DNA of 64,000 nucleotides from Kaistia algarum (GTDB lineage: Bacteria; Pseudomonadota; Alphaproteobacteria; Rhizobiales; Kaistiaceae), in NCBI RefSeq assembly GCF_026343945.1, contig NZ_JAPKNJ010000002.1, positions 744,001 to 808,000 of the forward strand, written 5' to 3'. Every line of letters begins with the position of its first letter. Positions within the stretch are counted from its first letter, which is position 1. The translations under genes and the position numbers were made by a program. Shown here in pieces: positions 56,459 through 64,000 of this stretch. The notes below the pieces were generated by a model. That model ran no database searches. It was not told the origin of the DNA and saw only the letters and a list, made by a program, of their open reading frames with translations.

Positions 56459-56926
56459 ATGGCATATCCGGCGATCGGCGAAGCCGCTCCCGATTTCGAG
56501 CTCTCGACGGACGATGGCGGTTCAGTTTCGCTTGCCGACCTCCGCGGAAGCAAGGTTGTGCTCTATTTCTACCCGAAGGACGACACGTCGGGCTGCACGA
56601 CCGAAGCGCTAGACTTCTCCTCGCGCGCCGCGGACTTCGACGCGGCTCGCGCGATCGTGATCGGCGTTTCGCCCGATTCGCTCGTCCAGCACGGCAAGTT
56701 TCGCAAGAAGCACGGCCTGACCATTCGCCTCGCTGCGGACCCCGAACGCGCTGCGATCGAGGCCTATGGCGTGTGGCAGGAGAAGTCGATGTATGGGAAA
56801 AAATATATGGGCGTGGTCCGCTCGACCTTCCTGATCGATGCCGAGGGCCGCATCGCAGACGCATGGACCAAGGTGAAAGTTGCCGGCCATGCCGAGGCCG
56901 TGCTCGCGGCCGTGAAGGCGCTGTAG
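56459..56926 (+). CDS. bcp: Bcp/PrxQ-type peroxiredoxin
   Basis: Thioredoxin-dependent thiol peroxidase of 155 residues. Peroxidatic cysteine in YPKDDTSGCTTEALDF; the second cysteine five residues on that E. coli Bcp uses is alanine or leucine here, so it is a 1-Cys type or resolves with another thiol. PAIGEAAPDFEL start and GVSPDSLVQHGKF are family-typical. Strong ribosome site AAAGGAAGG. Four bases before the DUF455 gene, so cotranscribed. Confidence 0.92.
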   Translation: MAYPAIGEAAPDFELSTDDGGSVSLADLRGSKVVLYFYPKDDTSGCTTEALDFSSRAADFDAARAIVIGVSPDSLVQHGKFRKKHGLTIRLAADPERAAIEAYGVWQEKSMYGKKYMGVVRSTFLIDAEGRIADAWTKVKVAGHAEAVLAAVKAL

Positions 56927-56930
56927 CGCC

Positions 56931-57773
56931 ATGGCGGCGGCGAAACCCTTCTCCCTGGCCGCAGCCGCGGCACGGATCGTCGCGACAGCCGATCTGGACG
57001 AGAAGGTCGAACTCGCCTTCGCCGCGGCCAAGGGGTGGTTCGGGCGAAGCCTTTCGCTTTCGAGCGGCCCGTCCGACGGGGTCATGGCCGATCGCCCCGG
57101 ACGTCCGCCCTTGCCCGAACTGGTGCCGCCGCGCGAGTTGCCGAAACGCTCGACCGGCTCGCTGCAGGGCCGAACTTCGCTCGTGCACTCGCTCTGCCAC
57201 ATCGAATTGAACGCCGTCGACCTGACTTGGGATCTCGTCGGCCGTTTCCACGGCACGGCGATGCCACGCTCATTCTATGACAATTGGGTCCAGGTCGGGT
57301 TGGAAGAGGCGAAGCACTTTTCGCTGCTGTCGCGTCGCCTCACGGACATGGGCTCTTTCTATGGCGCCCTTCCCGCCCATGACGGGCTCTGGCAGGCGAC
57401 GCAGGAGACCGGCCATGATTTGCTCGCCCGCCTCGCCATCCTGCCGCTCGTCCTTGAAGCCCGCGGTCTCGACGTGACGCCGCCTCTCATCGAGAAGATG
57501 CGAGAGGTCGGCGACGGCGAGAGCGCGGCCATCCTGGATGTCATCTACCGCGACGAGCGCCGCCACGTCGCTTTCGGCTGTAAATGGTTCCGCTTCCTCT
57601 GCGACCGTCGCGGCCTGGCGCCGGAGCCGACCTTCCGCCGCCTCGTCATCCAGCATTTTCGGGGGCCGCTGAAGCCTCCCTTCAACGATTTCGCCCGCGC
57701 GGAAGCGGGCCTTACACCGGGCTTCTATCGTCCGCTGGTGCGGCCGCTGCCCGCAACGTCAACCGTTGATTAA
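56931..57773 (+). CDS. Ferritin-like DUF455 protein
   Basis: 280-residue protein with a ferritin-like four-helix bundle: likely di-metal ligands in SLCHIELNAVDL, GLEEAKHFSLL, LEARGLDV and YRDERRHVAFG. DUF455 members lie near bcp and M23 genes in rhizobia but have no settled function; a relation to MiaE-like tRNA hydroxylases is suggested by fold only. Follows bcp by four bases. Confidence 0.85.
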   Translation: MAAAKPFSLAAAAARIVATADLDEKVELAFAAAKGWFGRSLSLSSGPSDGVMADRPGRPPLPELVPPRELPKRSTGSLQGRTSLVHSLCHIELNAVDLTWDLVGRFHGTAMPRSFYDNWVQVGLEEAKHFSLLSRRLTDMGSFYGALPAHDGLWQATQETGHDLLARLAILPLVLEARGLDVTPPLIEKMREVGDGESAAILDVIYRDERRHVAFGCKWFRFLCDRRGLAPEPTFRRLVIQHFRGPLKPPFNDFARAEAGLTPGFYRPLVRPLPATSTVD

Positions 57774-57841
57774 CCTTAACAACCTCTAATCCAGCGTGAT
57801 CCGGCCTGCCGCCGGAGCCATCCACTGTTTGAGGTTGCGCG

Positions 57842-59110
57842 ATGCCGAGTCCCCGTCCCGCGGCGGCCCAACGCCAGGAGCCAATGCGGGAGCCGACGAG
57901 ACGAACCGCCCACAAGCCGACGCGGATCCTGCTTGCCCGTGGGGATCACGTTCAGGCGATCCATATCCACCCCCGCACGCTCGCGCTGGCCGGCGGCGCG
58001 CTCGTCCTGTTCTCGGTGCTCTATTTCGGTGCGACCGCCTATCTGTTCCTTCGGGACGATCTGCTCCGCAGCTCGGGCGGGCAACAGGAGCGGTTGCTGG
58101 AAGGCTATGAGGATCGCATCTCGGCGCTCCGGAACGAGATCGACCGCCTGACCTCACGCCGCGCCGTCGACCACGCCACGGTGGCGGAAAAAGTCGACCG
58201 GCTGATCGACATGCAGCAGACGCTCGAGGAGCGCCAGCAGATGCTGGCACGCCTTGCCGATGCCGCCCGCAAGGCCGGCTTCGATCTGCCGCCGCCGATG
58301 CCGGCAGCAAAGCCGGCCGGAGGCCCACAAGCTTCCGTGGTCCCGGTTGCGGCGCCTGTTGCTATCCTTGCTTCTGCGGTGCCGCCCTTGTCCGGCAATG
58401 CCGCCCCTCCCCCGGCGGTCCTGGACCAGATGGCCGATACGATCGGCACCATGGAGTCGGATCAGCAGCAGTTGGTCGATGCGCTGGGCCAGCGCGTCGC
58501 GGGCCGAACCGAGCGGATCGCCAGCATTCTCAAGCGCCTCGGACACAAGCTGCCCCGCGCCAAGGCCGAAGATGTCGGCGGCCCGTTCGTGCCGATACCG
58601 GCCGGCGGCAACAGCCTTGGGCGCTTCGATGCCGGCGTGGAGACGCTTTCGGACGAGCTTGGCCGGCTTGCGCGGGCCAGGAACTTCATCCGTTCGCTTC
58701 CTCTAACGAGGCCGATCGCCAACGCCTACATCACCAGCGGTTTCGGCCAAAGAGCGGATCCGTTCCTCGGGCGGCCAGCGATGCATACCGGCATCGACTT
58801 TCGCGCGGAGCGCGGCACACCCGCACGCGCCGTCGCGGCTGGCAAGGTCATCGCCGCAGGATGGGACGGCGGTTACGGCAATATGGTCGATATCGATGCC
58901 GGCAACGGCATTGTTACCCGCTACGGCCATCTCTCCTCGATCGACGTCAAGATCGGCGATCGCGTGTCCGTCGGCGCCAAGGTTGGACGTGTCGGATCCA
59001 CGGGTCGCTCGACCGGGCCGCACCTCCACTACGAGATCCGGGTCGACGGCGAGCCGATCGATCCGATGCGCTATCTGAACGCCGCCGACGAGCTGGCGGC
59101 GCTGCAATAG
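57842..59110 (+). CDS. M23 (LytM) family peptidoglycan endopeptidase
   Basis: 422-residue envelope protein: basic cytoplasmic N-terminus, one membrane helix (about 48-68), periplasmic coiled coil (about 78-140), a Pro/Ala-rich linker, and a C-terminal M23 domain from about 300. Zinc ligands are in MHTGIDF and PHLHYEIR, so it should be catalytically active, unlike EnvC-type activators. Cleaves peptide cross-links of the cell wall. Convergent with prfB, six bases between stops. Confidence 0.92.
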   Translation: MPSPRPAAAQRQEPMREPTRRTAHKPTRILLARGDHVQAIHIHPRTLALAGGALVLFSVLYFGATAYLFLRDDLLRSSGGQQERLLEGYEDRISALRNEIDRLTSRRAVDHATVAEKVDRLIDMQQTLEERQQMLARLADAARKAGFDLPPPMPAAKPAGGPQASVVPVAAPVAILASAVPPLSGNAAPPPAVLDQMADTIGTMESDQQQLVDALGQRVAGRTERIASILKRLGHKLPRAKAEDVGGPFVPIPAGGNSLGRFDAGVETLSDELGRLARARNFIRSLPLTRPIANAYITSGFGQRADPFLGRPAMHTGIDFRAERGTPARAVAAGKVIAAGWDGGYGNMVDIDAGNGIVTRYGHLSSIDVKIGDRVSVGAKVGRVGSTGRSTGPHLHYEIRVDGEPIDPMRYLNAADELAALQ

Positions 59111-59116
59111 GCCGGG

Positions 59117-60248
59117 TCAGTCGAGGTCCGAAACCTCGACCCCCTCGCCGCCACCGAGGCGCTGGGCGAGCGCCGCTTCCATGAATTCATTCAGATCGCC
59201 ATTCAGCACGTCCTGCGGACTGGTGCTCTCCGTGCCGGTCCGAAGATCCTTCACAAGCTGGTAGGGCTGCAGGACATAGGAACGGATCTGGTGACCCCAG
59301 CCGATGTCCTTCTTGGTCGATTCCGTCGCCATCGCCGCCGCTTCACGCCGTTCCAGCTCGGCCTCATAGAGGCGCGAGCGCAGCATGTCCCAAGCCGCGG
59401 CGCGGTTCTTGTGCTGCGAGCGCTCGTTCTGGCACTGCACGACGATGCCGGATGGGATGTGCGTGATGCGCACGGCGGAATCGGTCGTGTTGATGTGCTG
59501 GCCTCCGGCGCCCTGGGCTCGGTAGGTGTCGATGCGGCAATCGCTCTCGTTGATCTCGATGTCGATGGAGTCGTCGACGACCGGGTAGACCCAGACGCTG
59601 GCGAAGCTCGTATGGCGCCGGGCGCTCGAATCATAAGGCGAGATGCGGACGAGGCGGTGCACGCCCGACTCGGTCTTCAGCCAGCCATATGACTGCTCAC
59701 CCTTGATCAGCAGGGTCGCGGATTTGATGCCTGCCTCTTCGCCGTCGTGCAATTCCATGATCTCGACCTTGCGGCCCGATTGCTCCGACCAGCGCGTATA
59801 CATGCGCATTAGCATGTTGGCCCAATCCTGGCTCTCCGTCCCGCCGGCACCGGCATGGACTTCGAGATAGGTGTCGTTGCCGTCGGCCTCGCCGGACAGC
59901 ATGGACTGGACCTGGCGCTTGCGGACGCCCTGCTTCAGTTCAAAAATTGCAGCTTCCGCGTCGGCGACGATCGAGGGGTCGCCCTCGGCCTCACCCATCT
60001 CGATCAGTTCGAGATTGTCGGCCAGATCACGCTCGCTGGCCTCGACCGCCTTGATCCCGTCTTCGAGGTTCTGACGCTCGCGCATCAGCTTCTGGGCCTT
60101 CTGCGGATCGTCCCAGAAATTGGGCGTCTCCGAGAGCGCGTTCAGTTCGAGCAGGCGCCGGTTTGCACGGTCCCAGTCAAAGATGCCTCCTCAGCAGGGT
60201 TATGCCCTGCTTGATCTCGTCGACGATCGTTTCGATCTCGGCCCGCAT
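59117..60248 (-). CDS. prfB: Peptide chain release factor 2 (programmed +1 frameshift)
   Basis: Terminates translation at UGA/UAA. The gene starts at ATG 60248 (MRAEIETIV), runs 23 codons to CTT TGA, and continues in the +1 frame from 60178 (DWDRANRR), skipping T at 60179, to give 376 residues. The frameshift signal is AGGAGG (60191-60186) three bases before CTT TGA C, the classical autoregulatory site. Catalytic GGQ is in [11 protein letters not shown]; the codon-recognition segment reads [13 protein letters not shown], the alphaproteobacterial version of SPF. Confidence 0.96.
60177..60191 (-). promoter_or_regulatory. prfB frameshift signal
   Basis: Reads AGGAGGCATCTTTGA on the minus strand: internal Shine-Dalgarno, slippery CTT and in-frame UGA stop. 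Low release factor 2 slows termination at UGA and favours the shift, so the protein controls its own synthesis. Confidence 0.95.
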
Positions 60249-60356
60249 AAGTCCATATCCAATCGCGTCGGCGTGCACTCATTGCCCACCGGGAGGCGCG
60301 AACATAGTGTCGTGATCCCGCTCTGTAAACCGAGGCCAACGGAGGAACGACACCCC

Positions 60357-60953
60357 ATGCAGCCCCCATTTTTGACCTCACGCCTCCTCGCCATCGCCTT
60401 CCTGTTCGCCGCGTCGGCGGCGTTGGCGAGCGGAACTTTGACTGAGCAAACGCTGACCGCCGCCGACAAGGCACGGCTTGCGGCGTTCGAAACGACCCGA
60501 AAAGATGCGATCGCTGAAGCGAAGTCCGGCGGCAGTCCGGCCGACGTCAAAACGCTATCCGCGATCCTCGCCGGCGCGCCGCAGCCGATCCTTGGTGTGG
60601 ACATACGGGGGAACTATCGCTGCCGGACCGTGAAGCTCGGCGGCCTGCCGCCGCCTCTCACCGTGTATGGCTGGTTCAACTGCCGGATCGACGAGGACGA
60701 TATCGGCTACCGCCTCGTCAAGACGACCGGGTCGCAGCGCCTGTCGGGCCATTTTATCGACGACAGTAGGACACGACTCCTATATTACGGCGCCTCCCAC
60801 TATTCGGACGAGAAGCCGAAGGCCTATGGCGCCGACCCGGCCCGCGACCAGGTCGGCTATTTCTTCAAGGTCGGGTCCGGCCGCTATCGGCTCGAAATGC
60901 CGCTGCCGCAATATGAATCGAAGTTCGACATCATCGAACTGGTGAAGCGGTAG
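60357..60953 (+). CDS. DUF4893 periplasmic protein
   Basis: 198-residue secreted protein with a signal peptide ending near ASAALA. The mature part matches DUF4893: GNYRCRTVKLGG, YGWFNCRIDED and GYFFKVGSGRYRLEMPLPQYESKFDIIELV, with two cysteines likely bridged. Function unknown. GGAGG ten bases upstream of the ATG. Divergent from prfB, convergent with mgtE. Confidence 0.82.
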   Translation: MQPPFLTSRLLAIAFLFAASAALASGTLTEQTLTAADKARLAAFETTRKDAIAEAKSGGSPADVKTLSAILAGAPQPILGVDIRGNYRCRTVKLGGLPPPLTVYGWFNCRIDEDDIGYRLVKTTGSQRLSGHFIDDSRTRLLYYGASHYSDEKPKAYGADPARDQVGYFFKVGSGRYRLEMPLPQYESKFDIIELVKR

Positions 60954-60959
60954 GATGCT

Positions 60960-60975
60960 GGGGCCAATCGGCCCC
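60960..60975. terminator. Short hairpin between DUF4893 and mgtE genes
   Basis: GGGGCC-AATC-GGCCCC, a six-base perfect stem with tetraloop in the 27-base convergent gap. No T-run; possibly a weak bidirectional terminator. Confidence 0.35.
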
Positions 60976-60980
60976 GGCGC

Positions 60981-62345
60981 CTAGAGCAGCGTCCCATGCA
61001 GGATCACCGAGGCGATCGTGAAATAGATCACAAGGCCGGTCACATCGACGAGTGTCGCCACGAAGGGCGCCGAGGCGCTCGCCGGGTCGAAGCCGAGCCG
61101 CTTCATGACGAAGGGCAACATCGAGCCCGCCATGGAGCCGAAGAGCACGATACCAACAAGGCCACAGCCGACCGTAAGGGCGACCAGGAACCAGAATTGG
61201 CCGTAATCATGCAGGCCGAACAGCTGCCAGGCCGTGATGCGGATAAAGCCGAGAGAACCCAGGATCAGGCCGAGCGAAAAGCCGCTCGGCAATTCGCGCA
61301 GCGCGACACGCCACCAATCCTTCAGACGGATTTCGCCAAGCGCAAGGGCCCGAATGATCAGCGATGTCGCCTGTGACCCGGAATTGCCGCCGGAGCTCAT
61401 GATGAGCGGGATGAACAGCGTCAGAACGATGGCCTTTTCGAGCTCGGTCTCGAAATGCTGCATGGCTGTCGCGGTCAGCATCTCGCCGATGAATAGCGCG
61501 GAAAGCCAGCCGGCCCGCTTGCGCATCATCCTCAGAAAGCTGATCTCCATATAGGGCTCGTCCAGCGCCTCCATACCGCCGAATTTCTGAACATCCTCTG
61601 TGCTTTCCTCGAGGATGGTGTCGATGATGTCGTCGACGGTGACGATGCCTATGACATGATGGCGCTCATCCACGACCGGGACGGCGATGAGATCATATTT
61701 CGAGAACAGGCGCGCCGCGTCCTCGCGGTCTGTGGTTGGCTTGACCGTCACCGGCTTGCTGTGGCGGGCAGCCGCGAGCACAGGCTCCGACGGGTTGGTG
61801 GTGATCAGCCTGCGGAGCGTCACGGTCTGCAGCAGAGCCCCCGTCTCGGGATGCAGCACGCAGATCGTGTAGATCGTCTCGCGGCTCTTCTCTACCTGGC
61901 GGATATGATCGAGCGTCTGGGCTACGGTCCAGTTGGCCGGAACGCTGACGACCTCGGTGGTCATGATCGCGCCGGCGCTGCCCTCGGGATAGCCGGCAAG
62001 GTGGGAGACGGCCGTGCGGGTCTCACTATCGAGGCGCTCGATCAGTTGCGAGCGCTGCGGCTCCTCGATCTCGCCTAGCAGATCGGTAGCGCGGTCGGCC
62101 GACATGCCGGAGAGCAGCGTTGCCGCCCGCTCTAGCGGCATGTTGGCGACGACTTCGGCAGCATCCTCGAATTCTGGCTGGTCGAGAAGCTCGACCGCTC
62201 GATCATCCGACAGACTCGCGACGACATCCGCCGCGTCCTCCGGTTCCTGTTCGTTCAGATGCTCGACGATATCCGCGACATGGCCGCGCTCAAGATCGAG
62301 TTCTGCCACGTCGGCAGAACGCTCATCCAGGAGGTTCTTTTCCAT
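60981..62345 (-). CDS. mgtE: Magnesium transporter MgtE
   Basis: Mg2+ channel of 454 residues: cytoplasmic helical N domain (about 20-125), tandem CBS domains (about 135-255, ending VVDERHHVIGIVTVDDII), plug helix, and five C-terminal membrane helices (about 285-450) with the selectivity region MSSGGNSGSQATSLIIRA. N and CBS domains normally close the channel at high Mg2+. No M-box riboswitch is visible in the 272 bases upstream, which hold only a short hairpin (GATCGGC / GCCGATC at about 62357-62376). Confidence 0.95.
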   Translation of the reverse strand: MEKNLLDERSADVAELDLERGHVADIVEHLNEQEPEDAADVVASLSDDRAVELLDQPEFEDAAEVVANMPLERAATLLSGMSADRATDLLGEIEEPQRSQLIERLDSETRTAVSHLAGYPEGSAGAIMTTEVVSVPANWTVAQTLDHIRQVEKSRETIYTICVLHPETGALLQTVTLRRLITTNPSEPVLAAARHSKPVTVKPTTDREDAARLFSKYDLIAVPVVDERHHVIGIVTVDDIIDTILEESTEDVQKFGGMEALDEPYMEISFLRMMRKRAGWLSALFIGEMLTATAMQHFETELEKAIVLTLFIPLIMSSGGNSGSQATSLIIRALALGEIRLKDWWRVALRELPSGFSLGLILGSLGFIRITAWQLFGLHDYGQFWFLVALTVGCGLVGIVLFGSMAGSMLPFVMKRLGFDPASASAPFVATLVDVTGLVIYFTIASVILHGTLL

Positions 62346-62617
62346 AGCTCACCTGTTCACGATCGGCCGCCGTGCCGATCCTGGTGAGCCGATCGAAACC
62401 GGTCAGACCACTATCGCCACGGGCGGCAACCACATTCGACTGCTACTGTCGCTGGGCATGAGGTTGGGGGTTCCGGTTGTTGATGCTTCGCTTTCGCGGA
62501 GCGGCTCATGAGGTGCGCCAGGCACCGCGCGGCGTCAAGTGAATTCCATGCGACAGAATGCACGAGGCGATACGTGCAACCGCCTGTCCTGCCGTGGCTT
62601 TCGGGCGCCTGCGACCC

Positions 62618-63061
62618 TTAGCTGCGCATCGCCACCAGAATCGCGCCGAGCGCGATAAAGCCGACGCCGAGCCAGTTTTTGAAGGACAGTCTTTCACCGA
62701 GCAAGGCTACGCCGAAGACGGCAACCATCACGACGCTGAGCTTATCGATCGGGGCCACGCGAGCGGCATCGCCCAGTTTCAGCGCCCGGAAATGGCAAAG
62801 CCAGGATGCGCCGGTCGCAAGGCCCGACAGGACCAGAAAGACATAGGCGCGGGGCTGCACGGAGCCCAACGGCTGCCACTCGCCCAGCGCCGTCAGGATG
62901 AAGACGATCGTCAGCAGAATGACGATGGTGCGGATGAAGGTTGCAAAATCGGAATTGATGCCGCCGACGCCAATCTTGGCGAAGATCGCCGTCAGGGCGG
63001 CGAAGACGGCGGAGAGCGCTGCCCAAAAGAGCCACGAAGACTGGATCGACGATATCGGCAT
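62618..63061 (-). CDS. Half-size EamA transporter
   Basis: 147 residues with one EamA domain and five predicted helices, ending in LGERLSFKNWLGVGFIALGAILVAM, the usual final helix of a repeat. Such half-size proteins work as dimers. Substrate unknown. It lies 28 bases after the PBP1A stop on the same strand, so probably cotranscribed with it. Confidence 0.85.
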   Translation of the reverse strand: MPISSIQSSWLFWAALSAVFAALTAIFAKIGVGGINSDFATFIRTIVILLTIVFILTALGEWQPLGSVQPRAYVFLVLSGLATGASWLCHFRALKLGDAARVAPIDKLSVVMVAVFGVALLGERLSFKNWLGVGFIALGAILVAMRS

Positions 63062-63089
63062 CCAGTCCTCGCGGTCGTAAAGCGGCGGA

Positions 63090-64000
63090 TCAGTAGAGCC
63101 CGCCGGTTCCGGAGATCACGGCGCGATCGGCTTCCGGCGCGACGGTCAAGGGCTGACCATTGGCGTCTGTCTGGCCGATGATCGAATAGGTATCGGGCGG
63201 CCCCGTTCCGGGCTTGAACGCTTCGAGGATCGTCCCCGGAGAATCGGGATTGGCTCGCATGCCGGTCTTGCGATCGATCGGGATCAGCGTCAGCCCTTCG
63301 GGCATGCGGAACGGGATCGCGGGCTTGTCGGCCAGCGCCAGCTTGAAGAACTCGGTCGCGATCGGTGCCGCGGCCTGGCCGCCGGTTTCGCCGCGGCCCA
63401 TCGGGCGTGGATTGTCATAGCCAAGGAACACACCGACGACGAGGTCAGGCGAATAGCCGATGAACCACGCGTCCTTGTAGTCGTTGGAGGTGCCGGTCTT
63501 GCCGGCGATCGGCTTGCCGACTTGCTTGACCACCGTCGCCGTACCGCGCTGGACGACGCCTTCCATCATCGACGTGATCTGGAAGGCCGTCATGGGATCG
63601 AGCACCTGCTCGCGATTATCCGTGATCGCCGGCTCATCCTGGTTCTTCCAGGAATCGGCGTCGCACCCCTCGCAGATGCGATCCTCATGCTTGTAGATCG
63701 TCTTGCCGAAACGATCCTGGATGCGATCGATCAGCGTCGGACGAACCTGGCGCCCGCCATTGGCGAACACAGAATATCCCGACACCATCTTGAGTACCGT
63801 CGTCTCCGAAGCGCCCAGCGCATTCGGTAGGAACGGCCCGAGATTATCGTAGACGCCGAAGCGCTTCGCATATTCGGCGACGAGCGGCATTCCCATGTCC
63901 TGGGCGAGGCGCACGGTCATGACGTTACGCGACTGCTCGATGCCGGTCCGGAGCGTCGATGGGCCGTAGAATTTCTGCGCATAGTTCTCCGGCCGCCAGA
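63090..64000 (-). CDS. mrcA: Penicillin-binding protein 1A, C-terminal part (5' end outside window)
   Basis: Transpeptidase half of a class A penicillin-binding protein; the frame is open to the window edge, so the N-terminus (membrane anchor, glycosyltransferase domain) and the SxxK motif are beyond it. Visible: WRPENY near the edge, the second active-site motif SRN in EQSRNVMTVRL, and the third, KTGTSND in PIAGKTGTSND. The C-terminus has a 60-residue tail ending GTGGLY. Cross-links peptidoglycan in the periplasm. PBP1A next to prfB is a rhizobial neighbourhood; here mgtE and two other genes lie between. Confidence 0.93.
   Translation of the reverse strand, partial: WRPENYAQKFYGPSTLRTGIEQSRNVMTVRLAQDMGMPLVAEYAKRFGVYDNLGPFLPNALGASETTVLKMVSGYSVFANGGRQVRPTLIDRIQDRFGKTIYKHEDRICEGCDADSWKNQDEPAITDNREQVLDPMTAFQITSMMEGVVQRGTATVVKQVGKPIAGKTGTSNDYKDAWFIGYSPDLVVGVFLGYDNPRPMGRGETGGQAAAPIATEFFKLALADKPAIPFRMPEGLTLIPIDRKTGMRANPDSPGTILEAFKPGTGPPDTYSIIGQTDANGQPLTVAPEADRAVISGTGGLY

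Noticed and set aside
62346..62617. M-box Mg2+ riboswitch or a small gene upstream of mgtE
   Set aside because: Only a short hairpin (62357-62376) is visible; no recognisable M-box helices and the short open frames lack ribosome sites.

Overview
The window is a GC-rich, densely packed chromosomal segment of an alphaproteobacterium, almost certainly order Hyphomicrobiales (Rhizobiales). Support comes from gene content and order: an aroQ-accB-accC-aat-DUF2155 cluster, a suf operon with two cysteine desulfurases and a likely Irr-type iron box, and the neighbourhood anmK / tyrS / AsmA-like / bcp / DUF455 / M23 / prfB / PBP1A. The genus cannot be fixed from sequence reading alone. No rRNA, tRNA, CRISPR array, insertion sequence or prophage was seen, and no gap without a gene exceeds 300 bases.

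Layout. 0.1-1.2 kb: a GGDEF diguanylate cyclase. 1.2-5.2 kb: a four-gene Mla/MCE-type lipid transport operon (STAS-permease, ATPase, MCE protein, lipoprotein). 5.3-8.5 kb: dgcN-dgcA for D-glutamate breakdown, converging on an MFS transporter. 8.6-11.6 kb: a threonine dehydratase-like enzyme, then a metallophosphoesterase-glycosyltransferase pair behind a convincing PHO box, which fits phosphate-starvation lipid remodelling (PlcP-Agt). 11.6-18.1 kb: LysE exporter, FAH-family hydrolase with a clear terminator, thiD, a DMT transporter, an orphan molybdenum hydroxylase large subunit. 17.7-23.6 kb: DUF2155, aat, accC, accB, aroQ, a DsbA-family protein, an M48 protease. 23.7-30.1 kb: aminotransferase, ROK regulator divergent from pgi, GNAT, Crp/Fnr and TetR regulators. 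30.1-36.6 kb: a three-module Aas-like lysophospholipid acylation protein divergent from the TetR gene across two operators, a tiny lipoprotein, TfoX-like protein, TenA, and an Rrf2 regulator divergent from a thioredoxin-reductase-like flavoprotein.

36.5-44.8 kb is the suf Fe-S assembly operon (NifS-type desulfurase, sufB, sufC, sufD, an unexpected multi-pass membrane protein, sufS, a SufT-like DUF59 protein, a VOC protein, sufA). 44.8-50.1 kb: an alpha/beta hydrolase, a signal-peptidase-I-like protein with a twin-arginine N-terminus, two membrane proteins whose genes overlap tail to tail by 150 bases, and anmK. 50.1-52.8 kb: DAHP synthase behind a transcription attenuator with an aromatic-rich, apparently leaderless leader peptide, then tyrS. 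52.8-64 kb: a large AsmA/YhdP-like protein, bcp, DUF455 protein, M23 peptidase, prfB with its programmed +1 frameshift, DUF4893 protein, mgtE, a half-size EamA transporter and the 3' part of a PBP1A gene.

The strongest observations are regulatory: the aromatic leader attenuator of the DAHP synthase gene, the PHO box in front of the plcP-agt pair, the paired TetR operators in front of the Aas-like gene, and the Irr-like box of the suf operon. The most unusual proteins are the membrane protein translationally coupled inside the suf operon and the possibly Tat-exported signal peptidase.
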